Source: Bdellovibrio sp.
Lineage (GTDB): Bacteria; Bdellovibrionota; UBA1018
Reading direction: 5' to 3'
Assembly (NCBI GenBank): GCA_016185105.1
Contig: JACPOE010000012.1
Location: 72,471-105,580 of the forward strand
DNA: 33,110 nucleotides
Shown here one piece after another: positions 1 to 9,837 of this stretch (position 1 is the first letter of the stretch; every line of letters starts with the position of its first letter). The notes beneath the pieces are model-generated. The model made no database searches. It saw nothing but the letters and a program-made list of their open reading frames with translations, and was not told where the DNA came from. The position numbers and the translations under genes are program-made.

Positions 1-552
1 AATAAGTCCTGGCAAAATCAGGTACTGAATCCGTTCGGGCCACATTGGCTCGTAGCCGGAAATCGGAAACCATCCCATTTTATAGGCAAAAAAGTACTGG
101 CCAAAAAGAATATAAGCGAGCATTGAGAGGCTCATTCCAAAAACACAAACGATGACGATAGTTCGGTCGATCCATCTACCCCGAAAGTAGGCCACCAAAA
201 GAGCTAGCCCCAAGGAAAGCAAAGTCGTCACCAAAAACGCAGGGATCATCAGTGAAAGCGAGGGGCCGATCCCATCAAGAATCATATCGCTGATCTTTTG
301 TTTCGTGGCATAGCTTCGTCCGTAATCAAAAGTAACGATCTGTTTTAGGTAAGTAATGAACTGAATATATTGAGGCTGATCGAATCCATACTCATGCCTT
401 AGCTCAGCAACTTGTTTCGCCGTGGCATGCCTCCCCAACATTTGATAGGTAGGATCCCCGCCGACGGTATTGAACAAAATGAAAACAATCAGGGCCACGC
501 CAAAGAGAGTTGGAACTGCGCTTAACACCTTCCTCACCACGTAAGCCAGCAC
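1..552 (-). CDS. OppB/DppB-type peptide ABC transporter permease, partial
   Basis: Translating the minus strand from a GTG at 552 gives an open frame of 184 codons running off the left edge, so the C-terminus is missing. The start VLAYVVRKVLSAVPTLFGVA is the usual first membrane segment of DppB/OppB permeases, and the following GGDPTYQMLGRHATAKQVAEL and YGFDQPQYIQF stretches match the periplasmic loop of that family. Further hydrophobic segments follow (LSLMIPAFLVTTLLSLGLA). A GGGGAG ribosome site precedes the GTG. It begins 19 bases after the substrate-binding lipoprotein gene, so the two should be co-transcribed and form part of an inner-membrane oligopeptide importer. The remaining permease and the ATPases presumably lie left of the window. 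Confidence 0.88.
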   Translation of the reverse strand, partial: MLAYVVRKVLSAVPTLFGVALIVFILFNTVGGDPTYQMLGRHATAKQVAELRHEYGFDQPQYIQFITYLKQIVTFDYGRSYATKQKISDMILDGIGPSLSLMIPAFLVTTLLSLGLALLVAYFRGRWIDRTIVIVCVFGMSLSMLAYILFGQYFFAYKMGWFPISGYEPMWPERIQYLILPGLI

Positions 553-571
553 TGGGTCTCCCCTTCCGCCC

Positions 572-2320
572 TTATTTTTTTAGAGCAGTGTCAATCCGGT
601 AGTACTTATAAGTTCTATGATCCAAATCACTCGGCTTGTAATTCTTGAACCAGGGCTGGGAGAGAAAAAACCCGATTCGATGCGCTTCAAAAATCCACGG
701 ACAATCTTCGACCAAAAGATCGACCATTTTTCTATAAAGAGCAGTTCGCTCGGGGGAGTCGGGGAGAGTAAGAGAATGCTCATACATTCGATCAAAGTCG
801 GGGTTGGAATAATTTCCATCATTGGGACCCGGAGAAAAATTCTTCGAATAGAAAAGCTGTAAGAAATTTTCACCGTCCGGATAGTCTGCACCCCAGGCAA
901 ACTCCCAGATTTGAGCCTTTTTATTTTTCATGGCTTCTAAAAACTGGGGCCAGGAGTAGGCAGTTACATTAACTTTAATCCCTAGGGGCTCCATCAGCTT
1001 CTGAAAGTATTCAGCAGTCTGACGATAGAAACTATCCGCCAGGGTCGCGTACTCTAACGGAGGAAGTCCCTTGCCCTCTGGATAGCCTGCCTTCGCCATC
1101 AATTCCTTAGCCTTCGAAACATTAAACCGACGATAGGGATTCTTGAGTTCCGCCGAATACCCCGATAATCCGGGCGGAATGGGCCCTTCAGCTAAAATAG
1201 CTCGACCATTGTAGAACAAGTCATTAAAAGTCTCCTGATCATAAGCTAGGCTGATAGCTTGCCTGAGATACTTATTCTTCCCAATGATCGGATCTACCAT
1301 ATTGAAGGTTGCGTGGGTGGTGTCATAGAGCGGAGTCACCCTCAACTGAATCCCCTTTTCTTTAAACTCTGGACGCAACTCCCGCTTTTCATTGATAACC
1401 GTAGAAAAGTTGTCCTTAGGAATACTCAGGGCATCCAACTTTCCAGCCACAAAATTCAACCACTGCGGCTGTGTTTCAGTAATGATCTGGACATTGACCT
1501 GATCGGCTAGAGGTAGCGCTTTTCCAGCATCTTCTAGCAATCCGGCTTCTTTGTCCCCTGACTCTCCAACGCTTGGATAGACTTCTTTTCGATAGGTCGG
1601 ATTACGTTTCCAAATGATCCGTGAACTTGGGTTGAACTCGGCCAGTTGCCAAGGACCCGTGCCAACTGGATGGTTCAAAAACTCTTTCCCATAGAACTCG
1701 ACCGCCTCATGGGGAACCACAGCGGTATAAACCATAGTCAAAGAATAGAGAAGTTGATAGGCAGGCCTCGTCAGATGAATCTCTAACGTATAAGGATCAG
1801 GCGCCTTAATCCCCTCTACAGGAGCAGTGTAATCTGCCTTACCTGACTTTAACGCCAGTTCTCTCCAAGCGTTTAGTCCGACTACTTTATCTTCGAATAC
1901 CCACCACCCGGGTGAAGCGAGTGCGGGATCAGCTAGGCGCTTAAAAGAATAGACAAAATCCTCCGCACGCATTTCCCGGCCCTTACCCTTGGTTTCCTTG
2001 AAGCAGGGATTATCCTGAAAAAAAACACCTTTTTTCAACCGAAAAACAATTTTTTTACCACCCTCACTGAGGACAGGCATTGATTCAGCCAAAAGCGGCT
2101 CGAGCTCAAGAGGTCTTTTTAAATAATTATATTGTAGAAGTGTTTCATAGGGCTGACTGGTTTGAATTCCAGAATACAAATCATCCGTGTAAATTGGGTC
2201 CAGCCCTTTTAATTTCGCGGAAACATAGACGTGAAGGGTATTGGGGGGTTCAGTAGATTTAAACGAGCAGCCCGAAAAAACCACAGCTAAGGCCATGATC
2301 AAAACTTTTAGCCGACCCAT
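572..2320 (-). CDS. OppA-type peptide/oligopeptide-binding lipoprotein (SBP_bac_5)
   Basis: The product (582 aa) is an extracytoplasmic solute-binding protein of the SBP_bac_5 family that would deliver peptides to the adjacent permease. I place the start at the ATG at 2320, 33 bases inside the longest frame, because GGAGGAGGG stands just upstream and the protein then begins MGRLKVLIMALAVVFSGCS, a lipoprotein signal with lipobox FSGC. Family hallmarks include LDPIYTDDLYSGIQTSQPYE near the N-terminus, PVGTGPWQLAEFNPSSRI in the middle and YPDGENFLQLFYSKNFSPG near the C-terminus. The length is normal for the family. The downstream permease gene is 19 bases away. The peptide ligand cannot be read from sequence. 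Confidence 0.93.
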   Translation of the reverse strand: MGRLKVLIMALAVVFSGCSFKSTEPPNTLHVYVSAKLKGLDPIYTDDLYSGIQTSQPYETLLQYNYLKRPLELEPLLAESMPVLSEGGKKIVFRLKKGVFFQDNPCFKETKGKGREMRAEDFVYSFKRLADPALASPGWWVFEDKVVGLNAWRELALKSGKADYTAPVEGIKAPDPYTLEIHLTRPAYQLLYSLTMVYTAVVPHEAVEFYGKEFLNHPVGTGPWQLAEFNPSSRIIWKRNPTYRKEVYPSVGESGDKEAGLLEDAGKALPLADQVNVQIITETQPQWLNFVAGKLDALSIPKDNFSTVINEKRELRPEFKEKGIQLRVTPLYDTTHATFNMVDPIIGKNKYLRQAISLAYDQETFNDLFYNGRAILAEGPIPPGLSGYSAELKNPYRRFNVSKAKELMAKAGYPEGKGLPPLEYATLADSFYRQTAEYFQKLMEPLGIKVNVTAYSWPQFLEAMKNKKAQIWEFAWGADYPDGENFLQLFYSKNFSPGPNDGNYSNPDFDRMYEHSLTLPDSPERTALYRKMVDLLVEDCPWIFEAHRIGFFLSQPWFKNYKPSDLDHRTYKYYRIDTALKK

Positions 2321-2405
2321 TCGCCCTCCTCCCCTACTCAACGTAGGTATCAAAAATCCAATTCGAGTGTCAATCTAGCACAGACCTTGGACTTAGTGAT
2401 AAGGG

Positions 2406-3185
2406 CTAACGATCTAACACGCTGCGGTCTTTCCACACAACCTTCAAAAAGCTATCCTTGGATGCTGCTTCCCAACGCCTTGGATTCAAAGAGCGCTCCT
2501 CAGGGAGGTCGAACTTAAACTCCACCTCAACCTTCTCACCAACAAAGCGAGTCCAACGCAAACTATCTGGCCAGGGCCGACCAAAGTAGGTTTTGAAAGA
2601 ATATCGATAAATTTCAACCACGGAGCCCTTGGCATCAGACACCGAGGCTTCCAAAACTCCCTTCTCTTGCTGAGTCAGAATCATTTTTGGAGGCGTCGAT
2701 TTTACATTTGACGTTTTGTTCGCCACGAGCTCCCGATTGGGACATGGGATTCGTCCGAGATACAATCCGATTGCCCACGACAACGGAACTCCGTGCCAAG
2801 TCCCATTACCCTGCGACGAACCGGCTCGACCTTCTCCTCGTGTAATCGAATAGTGATTCTTATTCACAACCAGTGTGGCTTCAGTTCCACCTAGGATGTT
2901 ATCAATTGTAAGCTTCAAATATTCAGGAGAGGAAACCAATACGGTAGTGGAATATTGCCCAGAAATATCTCGTGAAGACTCACGAGTCTGATCAGTGTAG
3001 TGCACTTTAATCCAGGCTGTTCCTTTTGCGCTCTTATTTTCTCGTCCAATCTCACAGACCTTTGAAAGAAGATCCTCAGATGAAATTTCCCCCTCAAATT
3101 TCGGAGCCGTCTTACAGCCTGTGACAATAAGGAGAAGAATAGCTAGGAAGCAGTTAATCCAGGGGTAACCCAAAGTGATTCTCAT
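2406..3185 (-). CDS. Outer-membrane-type lipoprotein, LolB/DUF4292-like fold
   Basis: A 259-aa exported protein with an N-terminal lipoprotein signal ending LLLIVTGC. The ATG at 3185 is preferred over a TTG two codons upstream. After the lipobox the chain alternates beta strands of the kind seen in LolB and DUF4292 proteins (AWIKVHYTDQT, STTVLVSSPEYLKLTIDN, EATLVVNKNHYSITRGEG), with a C-terminal SLRWTRFVGEKVEVEFKFDL strand pair. These families bind lipoproteins or sit at the outer membrane. The function here is inferred only from fold resemblance. It lies between the TPR gene and the oppA-like gene on the same strand with gaps of about 110 and 85 bases, so an operon is possible. Confidence 0.6.
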   Translation of the reverse strand: MRITLGYPWINCFLAILLLIVTGCKTAPKFEGEISSEDLLSKVCEIGRENKSAKGTAWIKVHYTDQTRESSRDISGQYSTTVLVSSPEYLKLTIDNILGGTEATLVVNKNHYSITRGEGRAGSSQGNGTWHGVPLSWAIGLYLGRIPCPNRELVANKTSNVKSTPPKMILTQQEKGVLEASVSDAKGSVVEIYRYSFKTYFGRPWPDSLRWTRFVGEKVEVEFKFDLPEERSLNPRRWEAASKDSFLKVVWKDRSVLDR

Positions 3186-3296
3186 CCACAACGCATCTCA
3201 CAAAACAAACTGCCTGAATAGAGTGCATGGTCAGCCAGCTTTAGATTTTAGGTCCTGATTGATCGGATAATCTAGCTCAGAATGGGCCAGAGTCGC

Positions 3297-5162
3297 TTAC
3301 TCTTCCCGAGTAGAATCCGTCCGGTCCTCACTGGCCTCGATACTTGGCATACTCGCAGGAATTCGATGCGACGGACGGCCTGACTTTTCTGCAGCAAGCT
3401 CACTCGAAAGAAGGTCAGCCTTCAGCTGCAGCTTTTTCTTAGCTGCATCGTCCTCAGAAAACTTCACAGCGTCCTTATACCGATTTAATGCTTTTTCCCT
3501 CAAATTTGATTTTCGATAAGCGTCTCCTAGATGCTCCAGAATAGTGGGTTCATTGGGCTTCAAACGCGCGGCCTTTTCCAACTCAACAACTGCCTCGCGA
3601 TTTCTTCCTCGAACAAAGAGATACCAGCCCCAGCTGTCCTGAATATAAGCATTTTCGGGCCTAAGACCCATTGCTCGGCGAAGAAGCTTTTCAGCGTAAT
3701 CCAGCTGAATTCCCTTCTGTGTCCAGGTGTAACCAATGTAATTCAGCGCATCTACATTTTCTGGATTTACTTTCAAGATCGCTTCCATATGGCCCAAACC
3801 TTTGTCAGGATTGCCCATTCGATCGTAAAGCGAGCCTAAATAATAATGGACCTTTTCATCTTCTGGAAATTCCTTGAGGGCCACTTCAAGAAGAGAAACC
3901 GCACCGTTTAGATTCTTATTTTCCTCTTCCAGGCTTGCACTAAACAAATAGAGGCTAACGTTGTGAGGAGCCGCTGCCATTGCGGTCTTCATCACTGCCT
4001 TAGACTGCGCCAGATCTCCAGATTGCTTCAACAAAAACGCGGCGTGAAGAATCGCGTCTGGGTAAAGAGTTGACTCTGGACGAATCTGTCTCAATTCGTT
4101 GATCGCCTCCTCGGTCTTTTTTGTTTCTTCATAGAGGCTCCCCAGATAGTAGTGAATACGATCCGAGTCAGGATTTTTCTTTAGGATGCTTTTGAAAGTA
4201 TTAGTTGCTTCAGTGTAGTTTTTCATTTCCATTTGAACTAGACCAAGCTTGACCCGAACATTCATATCCTCGGGGTCCGCGGCTTCAATCGCTCTTAAGA
4301 ACGGAATAGCATCTTTATATTTTTCTTCTTTAAGATACAGGGTTGCAATACGACTCGCGGCAGCTGCATCTCCAGTTTCTTCGAAGAGTTGCTTATAAAC
4401 TCCAATTGCATGGGAAGTCATTTGCTTCTCTTCATACAAATATCCGAGCGCAAGAGCAGCTTGGGAGAATCCATTTCGCGACTCCATGGCTTTTCTATAG
4501 GCAAACACAGCCTCTTTTAGGTGATCCTGCTGCTGTTCGACTCTTCCCAGATAGTACCAGCCCAAAGTGGATTCCGGATTCTTCTTGGTGAAAGCTCGGA
4601 GACCAGCGGCTGCTTCTTCAGCCTTGCCAACCTCCATCAGAACCTGGGAACGGTAAACTGCTGCTTCCTCATGCTTGGGATCTTGTTTCAAAATTGAATC
4701 GTATTCGATCAGTGCGGATTGAGTCTCTCTAGAAGCTGAATAGAGGCCCGCCAAAATCACCCTAGCGTCTAAGTATTTCGGATCTAGCTTAAGAGCTTCC
4801 TTCGCAGCTTCCATGGCTGCCGAAAGCATTCCTTTTTTAACTAGTTCGGTAGAAAGGCGAGTAAAAACCAAGGGAGACTTCGGATCGAACATGAGTGTGA
4901 GCTTGTATTCCTCTATGGCCCGATCCACATCACCATCTGACGCATAGGCTTGGGCTAATGTGAAATGGTACTCTGCAGTAGCTTGAGTATTCCTGAATGC
5001 AACCTTGGTTGTTTTTTCGGCCTGTTTCAACTCTTTTTCATTTGGCCCGTGCTCTTTCTTTCCGGCCCAACTCGGTGCCAAAAACGCGAAAGTGACAAGA
5101 ACTGAAATTCCCCTAGTAATCCTTAGCGTCAGAGCTCTGCGAGCAGAGGGATTCTTTTTCAT
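3297..5162 (-). CDS. Exported tetratricopeptide-repeat protein
   Basis: A protein of about 621 aa made almost wholly of TPR units after a signal peptide (ISVLVTFAFLAPSWAGKK). I chose the ATG at 5162 with GGAGG upstream, since the longer frame only adds a basic stretch before the signal. Recognisable TPR cores recur every 34 residues, for example EYHFTLAQAYASDGDVDRAI, LGWYYLGRVEQQQDHLKEAV and VHYYLGSLYDRMGNPDKGL. The last full unit is TILEHLGDAYRKSNLREKAL, followed by a charged tail. The repeats would form a periplasmic scaffold for protein-protein contacts. The partner is unknown. The downstream lipoprotein on the same strand may be functionally linked. Confidence 0.9.
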   Translation of the reverse strand: MKKNPSARRALTLRITRGISVLVTFAFLAPSWAGKKEHGPNEKELKQAEKTTKVAFRNTQATAEYHFTLAQAYASDGDVDRAIEEYKLTLMFDPKSPLVFTRLSTELVKKGMLSAAMEAAKEALKLDPKYLDARVILAGLYSASRETQSALIEYDSILKQDPKHEEAAVYRSQVLMEVGKAEEAAAGLRAFTKKNPESTLGWYYLGRVEQQQDHLKEAVFAYRKAMESRNGFSQAALALGYLYEEKQMTSHAIGVYKQLFEETGDAAAASRIATLYLKEEKYKDAIPFLRAIEAADPEDMNVRVKLGLVQMEMKNYTEATNTFKSILKKNPDSDRIHYYLGSLYEETKKTEEAINELRQIRPESTLYPDAILHAAFLLKQSGDLAQSKAVMKTAMAAAPHNVSLYLFSASLEEENKNLNGAVSLLEVALKEFPEDEKVHYYLGSLYDRMGNPDKGLGHMEAILKVNPENVDALNYIGYTWTQKGIQLDYAEKLLRRAMGLRPENAYIQDSWGWYLFVRGRNREAVVELEKAARLKPNEPTILEHLGDAYRKSNLREKALNRYKDAVKFSEDDAAKKKLQLKADLLSSELAAEKSGRPSHRIPASMPSIEASEDRTDSTREE

Positions 5163-5334
5163 GAAACAGTAGCCTCCAAGTATCCATCGACGCTTTTGGC
5201 GCAAAACTAAACGGCGGATTTTCACGGCGCGTCGTATTTAAAAGGCAAAACGCAAAAGGGGGACTGGGCAAAGTTCTCCAAGGAAATTAATAAGATGCGT
5301 TAACCATTCAAACTGGATTGAACGGGCCGAAGGC

Positions 5335-5363
5335 TTGACTTTAGCGCAGCGGGTTGCTATCTG
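5335..5363 (+). promoter_or_regulatory. Candidate sigma-70 promoter TTGACT-N17-TATCTG
   Basis: TTGACT at 5335-5340 and TATCTG at 5358-5363 are separated by exactly 17 bases. It points toward the micro-ORF at 5379 and the PHB-regulator gene at 5542. Consensus match is good at -35 and moderate at -10. Confidence 0.45.
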
Positions 5364-5378
5364 GTTGGAGGACTGACC

Positions 5379-5411
5379 GTGACACGTTGTGGCTCATGCG
5401 CTGCACCGTAA
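5379..5411 (+). CDS. Possible 10-residue leader peptide MTRCGSCAAP
   Basis: A GTG at 5379 sits seven bases after GGAGG and is followed by nine sense codons and TAA. The peptide contains a CxxC pair. It lies a few bases behind the candidate promoter. Such a short frame can arise by chance; only the combination of promoter, strong ribosome site and position makes it worth listing. It could be a leader peptide of the gene at 5542. Confidence 0.2.
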   Translation: MTRCGSCAAP

Positions 5412-5541
5412 GTTCCGGTAAGTCACTTAGGGGTCTCAAATTTAAAGGGGGATGTTTCCTTATTTTTCAGGATTGAGGCGTGAGCTCCAAAAAGAGCCCG
5501 ACTCATTTTCTCCAAAATAAAATGATTCAATAGGGGGAATC

Positions 5542-5901
5542 ATGAAAGAAATCAAAATCATTAAGCGTTATCAGAACCGTAAACTGTATGACACTCATGA
5601 GTCTAGCTACGTCACCTTGGACGAAATTGCTAAGATGATTAAGGGCGGCGAAGATCTTCGCGTCATCGACAACAAGACCAAAAACGACATTACCGCCGCA
5701 ACTTTGACGCAACTTCTTTATGAAAGCGAAAGAAAAGCTAAGACACAGCCTTCTGTCGAATTGCTAAAAGAAATTATTCGTCATGGGGACGGTTCTTTTT
5801 CTGGATTTATTCAAACCAAAATAGGCGGAGAAGTGGCTCCTTTTGACGCATCTCTGAAAACACAAGACGCTGGCACCCGTGCTCCAGCCCTGAATCAGTA
5901 A
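5542..5901 (+). CDS. PHB/PHA accumulation regulator DNA-binding domain protein
   Basis: A 119-aa protein whose first 60 residues match the polyhydroxyalkanoate synthesis regulator N-terminal domain (PHB_acc_N): IKRYQNRKLYDTHESSYVTL followed by DEIAKMIKGGEDLRVIDNKT and DITAATLTQLLYESERK. In PhaR-type repressors this domain binds DNA near phasin genes and PHB granules. The usual second domain is absent here; the rest is a short tail ending in TRAPALNQ. The start ATG has AGGGGG just upstream. No PHA synthase or phasin gene is in the window, so the target is unknown. Many bacteria keep this short form as a general regulator. Confidence 0.85.
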   Translation: MKEIKIIKRYQNRKLYDTHESSYVTLDEIAKMIKGGEDLRVIDNKTKNDITAATLTQLLYESERKAKTQPSVELLKEIIRHGDGSFSGFIQTKIGGEVAPFDASLKTQDAGTRAPALNQ

Positions 5902-5984
5902 TTCATTAGTAAGCAAGCCTGGGAGGGGGGATGTAGGTCCCCTCTCGACTTGCCCCATTCTAATCTTCTGGTAGCATTAAATAG

Positions 5985-6668
5985 ATGAAATTACATTATG
6001 TCTATTTAATATTGGCGGCCTTGTTATCAACCTCCTCAGTAACCTGGGGAGCAACAGATAATAGATTCATTAAACCGGCAGTATGGACAAATGAAGAGTC
6101 CAGTACTCATCGAACTACGATTCGGGGTCGAGAAAAATTTAGCGACCTTGCACCTTTTAGTCCGGGCTCAAATAACATCGCGCTAGATATTGGCCAGGTC
6201 TTTTTAATGGGGGATTTAACCCGCTTTTCCGACAGCATCGGAACACAAATCCACTACACCTACGGCGTGAGTGACCTATTTAGCTTTGACTCGGCCTTCA
6301 GCTATTCAGAGCACTCGGATGGGAAATTTTCAATGACCAGCCTTTCCGGAGGAATGCGCCTAAATATGAGCTGGTATGACAAAATTATTCCCTACCTTGT
6401 ATTCGGCTTAGGATTTTACCGTCCTAGTTATAAAGACTGGACCGCCCAGGCGTCGGGCCCTGCTGCAGCTCCGGACATTTCAACTCTCTTATTCGGAGTG
6501 CATGCTGGACCGGGCGTGGATCTTGAAATTAGTAAAATGGTTTTCTTCGGTGCTGGCCTCACTTTTCACAGCGTCTTCGGAGCAGCCAAGCCCTTAGCAA
6601 ACGGAACACCCTTAAATTTAGGCGGGACCTACGCAACATTCCTACTTCATGCGGGTGTTAGCTTTTAG
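5985..6668 (+). CDS. Outer-membrane beta-barrel protein, hypothetical
   Basis: A 227-aa exported protein beginning MKLHYVYLILAALLSTSSVT with a signal peptide cut near WGA. The mature part alternates amphipathic strands rich in Gly, Tyr and Phe (IGTQIHYTYGVSDLFSFDSA, MRLNMSWYDKIIPYLVFGLG, HAGPGVDLEISKMVFFGAGL) and ends in a typical barrel C-terminus with terminal Phe (ATFLLHAGVSF). This is the pattern of small OmpA/OmpW-like barrels. The specific family is not recognised. Its stop codon overlaps the end of the convergent Hsp33 gene by four bases, so no terminator separates them. Confidence 0.65.
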   Translation: MKLHYVYLILAALLSTSSVTWGATDNRFIKPAVWTNEESSTHRTTIRGREKFSDLAPFSPGSNNIALDIGQVFLMGDLTRFSDSIGTQIHYTYGVSDLFSFDSAFSYSEHSDGKFSMTSLSGGMRLNMSWYDKIIPYLVFGLGFYRPSYKDWTAQASGPAAAPDISTLLFGVHAGPGVDLEISKMVFFGAGLTFHSVFGAAKPLANGTPLNLGGTYATFLLHAGVSF

Positions 6669-7579
6669 GTTTTGTCTGTCCCCTGTGGCCTGACTGCCTC
6701 TAAGAGTTCACGAATCGTTTCTCGATCAATTTCGTACTCATGCGCACAAAAATCACAGCGCACCACCGAAATCTTGGGGTCTGCTAACATTGATGCTAGC
6801 TCCTCGGCTCCCACCAAACCTAGCGCCCTTCTCACTTTTTCCCAGGAACAACTGCACTTAAATGTGATGGGTTTCTCTTCGACCACCATAAATGCTGTAT
6901 TTTGAAAAAGGTGGGACAAGAGCTGAGTTGGGTTTTCAATTTGGGAAATCTGTTTTGTAAAAGAATCAAGCTCCCGAATATGCTCTTCGATCCCCCGAAT
7001 CTCATCTGTAGATGCGCCCGGCAGAGCCTGAATTAAAAAACCCCCTGCCGCCACAACTTGCTTGTTCTTGACCTGAACTGCCAGCCCAACTGCGGTGGGA
7101 ATCTGTTCACTTTGAACCCAATAAAAACTCAGGTCCTTTGCAAGGTGTCCGGTTAGAATTGGAACGGTGCCGATATAAGGCTTTTCACGGTCGAGATCTT
7201 TGGTTTTCAGAGCGGAAAGAGTTCCAGAACCCCATGGCCCTTGATCATCCTGAGTCAAGTCCTCTGGGGACTCTCTTTCAACCAAAAAGCCACGCACTGA
7301 GCCATCGGGATAAGCATCTACAAGCGCTTGTTTATACCTACCGGTAGACTGAATATTTAAATTGATGCGTTCGCCTTTTTTACAATAGGATGCAAGGAAC
7401 AGCCCCCCCATCAGGGCCTCACCCAACCTAGAAATCGAGTCCCCACGAAGTTTGTGCTGATCAGCCTGCAGCTGCACTAAATTCTTAGCAAAGAGCGCCA
7501 CGCCACGAATATTGCCCTGTGTTGAAATACATTTGACCCAACGGTCAGAATTAGAAGCCAACTTTTGATCAGTACTCAT
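6665..7579 (-). CDS. hslO: Hsp33 redox-regulated holdase chaperone
   Basis: A 304-aa protein matching Hsp33. The N-terminal domain has RWVKCISTQGNIRGVALFAK, and the linker and C-terminus carry the four zinc-binding cysteines as CSC (in FKCSCSWEKVRRALG) and CDFC (in VVRCDFCAHEYEID). On oxidation the zinc is lost, disulfides form and the protein binds unfolding clients in the cytoplasm. Length is normal. It lies on the same strand as and directly downstream of groES-groEL, but a strong terminator follows groEL, so hslO probably has its own promoter in the short gap 7580-7626. No convincing ribosome site precedes the ATG. Confidence 0.95.
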   Translation of the reverse strand: MSTDQKLASNSDRWVKCISTQGNIRGVALFAKNLVQLQADQHKLRGDSISRLGEALMGGLFLASYCKKGERINLNIQSTGRYKQALVDAYPDGSVRGFLVERESPEDLTQDDQGPWGSGTLSALKTKDLDREKPYIGTVPILTGHLAKDLSFYWVQSEQIPTAVGLAVQVKNKQVVAAGGFLIQALPGASTDEIRGIEEHIRELDSFTKQISQIENPTQLLSHLFQNTAFMVVEEKPITFKCSCSWEKVRRALGLVGAEELASMLADPKISVVRCDFCAHEYEIDRETIRELLEAVRPQGTDKT

Positions 7580-7626
7580 GGTCTAAGTTGTAGCACAAAA
7601 TAGGAACCCCCAGGGTCGAAGCGGAA

Positions 7627-7660
7627 TAAAAAAAGGGAGGAAACCCGAAGGTTCCTCCCT
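7627..7660 (-). terminator. Rho-independent terminator behind groEL
   Basis: On the minus strand AGGGAGGAACC, a short CGGG-type loop and GGTTTCCTCCCT form an 11-bp GC-rich stem with one bulge, followed by a run of seven T. It lies about 35 bases after the groEL stop. Confidence 0.85.
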
Positions 7661-7693
7661 CTTTAAAAGATCACGACTTGCGTCGCAGATATT

Positions 7694-9361
<1,668 letters not shown>

Positions 9362-9366
9362 TTAAT

Positions 9367-9654
9367 TTAATTTAAGACGCCAAGAATATCTTCTTCGCGC
9401 ATCATCAAGAATTCATCGCCATCGATCTTGATTTCTGTCCCAGCATATTTGCCGAAAAGAACGCGATCGCCTTTTTTTACATCGAGTGGACGGATTTTGC
9501 CGTCTTCAGCGACTCGGCCTTGGCCAACAGCGATAATTTCACCTTGAATGGGTTTTTCTTTCGCGGTGTCTGGAATAATAATTCCACCCTTGGAACGCTC
9601 TTCTTCGGTAAAGCGTTTCACCAAAACACGGTCGTGCAGTGGTCTTACTTGCAT
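9367..9654 (-). CDS. groS: Co-chaperonin GroES (Hsp10)
   Basis: A 95-aa GroES beginning [19 protein letters not shown], with the mobile loop [20 protein letters not shown] and the C-terminal ILGVLN. GGAGG precedes the ATG with a spacing of about ten bases. It caps the GroEL ring. It is the first gene of the groESL operon; no CIRCE inverted repeat (TTAGCACTC-N9-GAGTGCTAA) is visible upstream, so HrcA control is not supported by the sequence. Confidence 0.99.
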   Translation of the reverse strand: MQVRPLHDRVLVKRFTEEERSKGGIIIPDTAKEKPIQGEIIAVGQGRVAEDGKIRPLDVKKGDRVLFGKYAGTEIKIDGDEFLMMREEDILGVLN

Positions 9655-9759
9655 AGAGATTCAACCTCCAAATTATGTAATAAAACGGCGAACTCCGGGA
9701 CGTCATGTTTGGCATGGCATTCCAAAGGACCGCCTAGCTCTTAAATGTCTTCTGAGAGA

Positions 9760-9788
9760 ATAGGTGGTTATGTATAGTGACTTGTCAA
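9760..9788 (-). promoter_or_regulatory. Candidate promoter of groESL (TTGACA-N17-ACCTAT)
   Basis: On the minus strand a perfect TTGACA (9788-9783) is followed after 17 bases by ACCTAT (9765-9760), about 105 bases upstream of groES. The -10 is weak, which could mean an alternative heat-shock sigma factor or a coincidence. Confidence 0.35.
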
Positions 9789-9837
9789 ATTAAGGAAGAT
9801 CTTTTTTCGGTCAACTGAACTGCTTAACACGCATTTT

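Larger units (their letters stand above)
5226..5541. other. Intergenic region between TPR gene and PHB-regulator gene
   Basis: This stretch of about 316 bases separates two divergently oriented genes. I see a good sigma-70-like promoter on the plus strand and a ten-codon micro-ORF behind it (listed separately). A purine-rich RBS (AGGGGGAATC) lies directly before the ATG at 5542. Nothing else is clear. Confidence 0.6.

Noticed and set aside
9655..9837. CIRCE element upstream of groES
   Set aside because: Searched for TTAGCACTC-N9-GAGTGCTAA and found no match.
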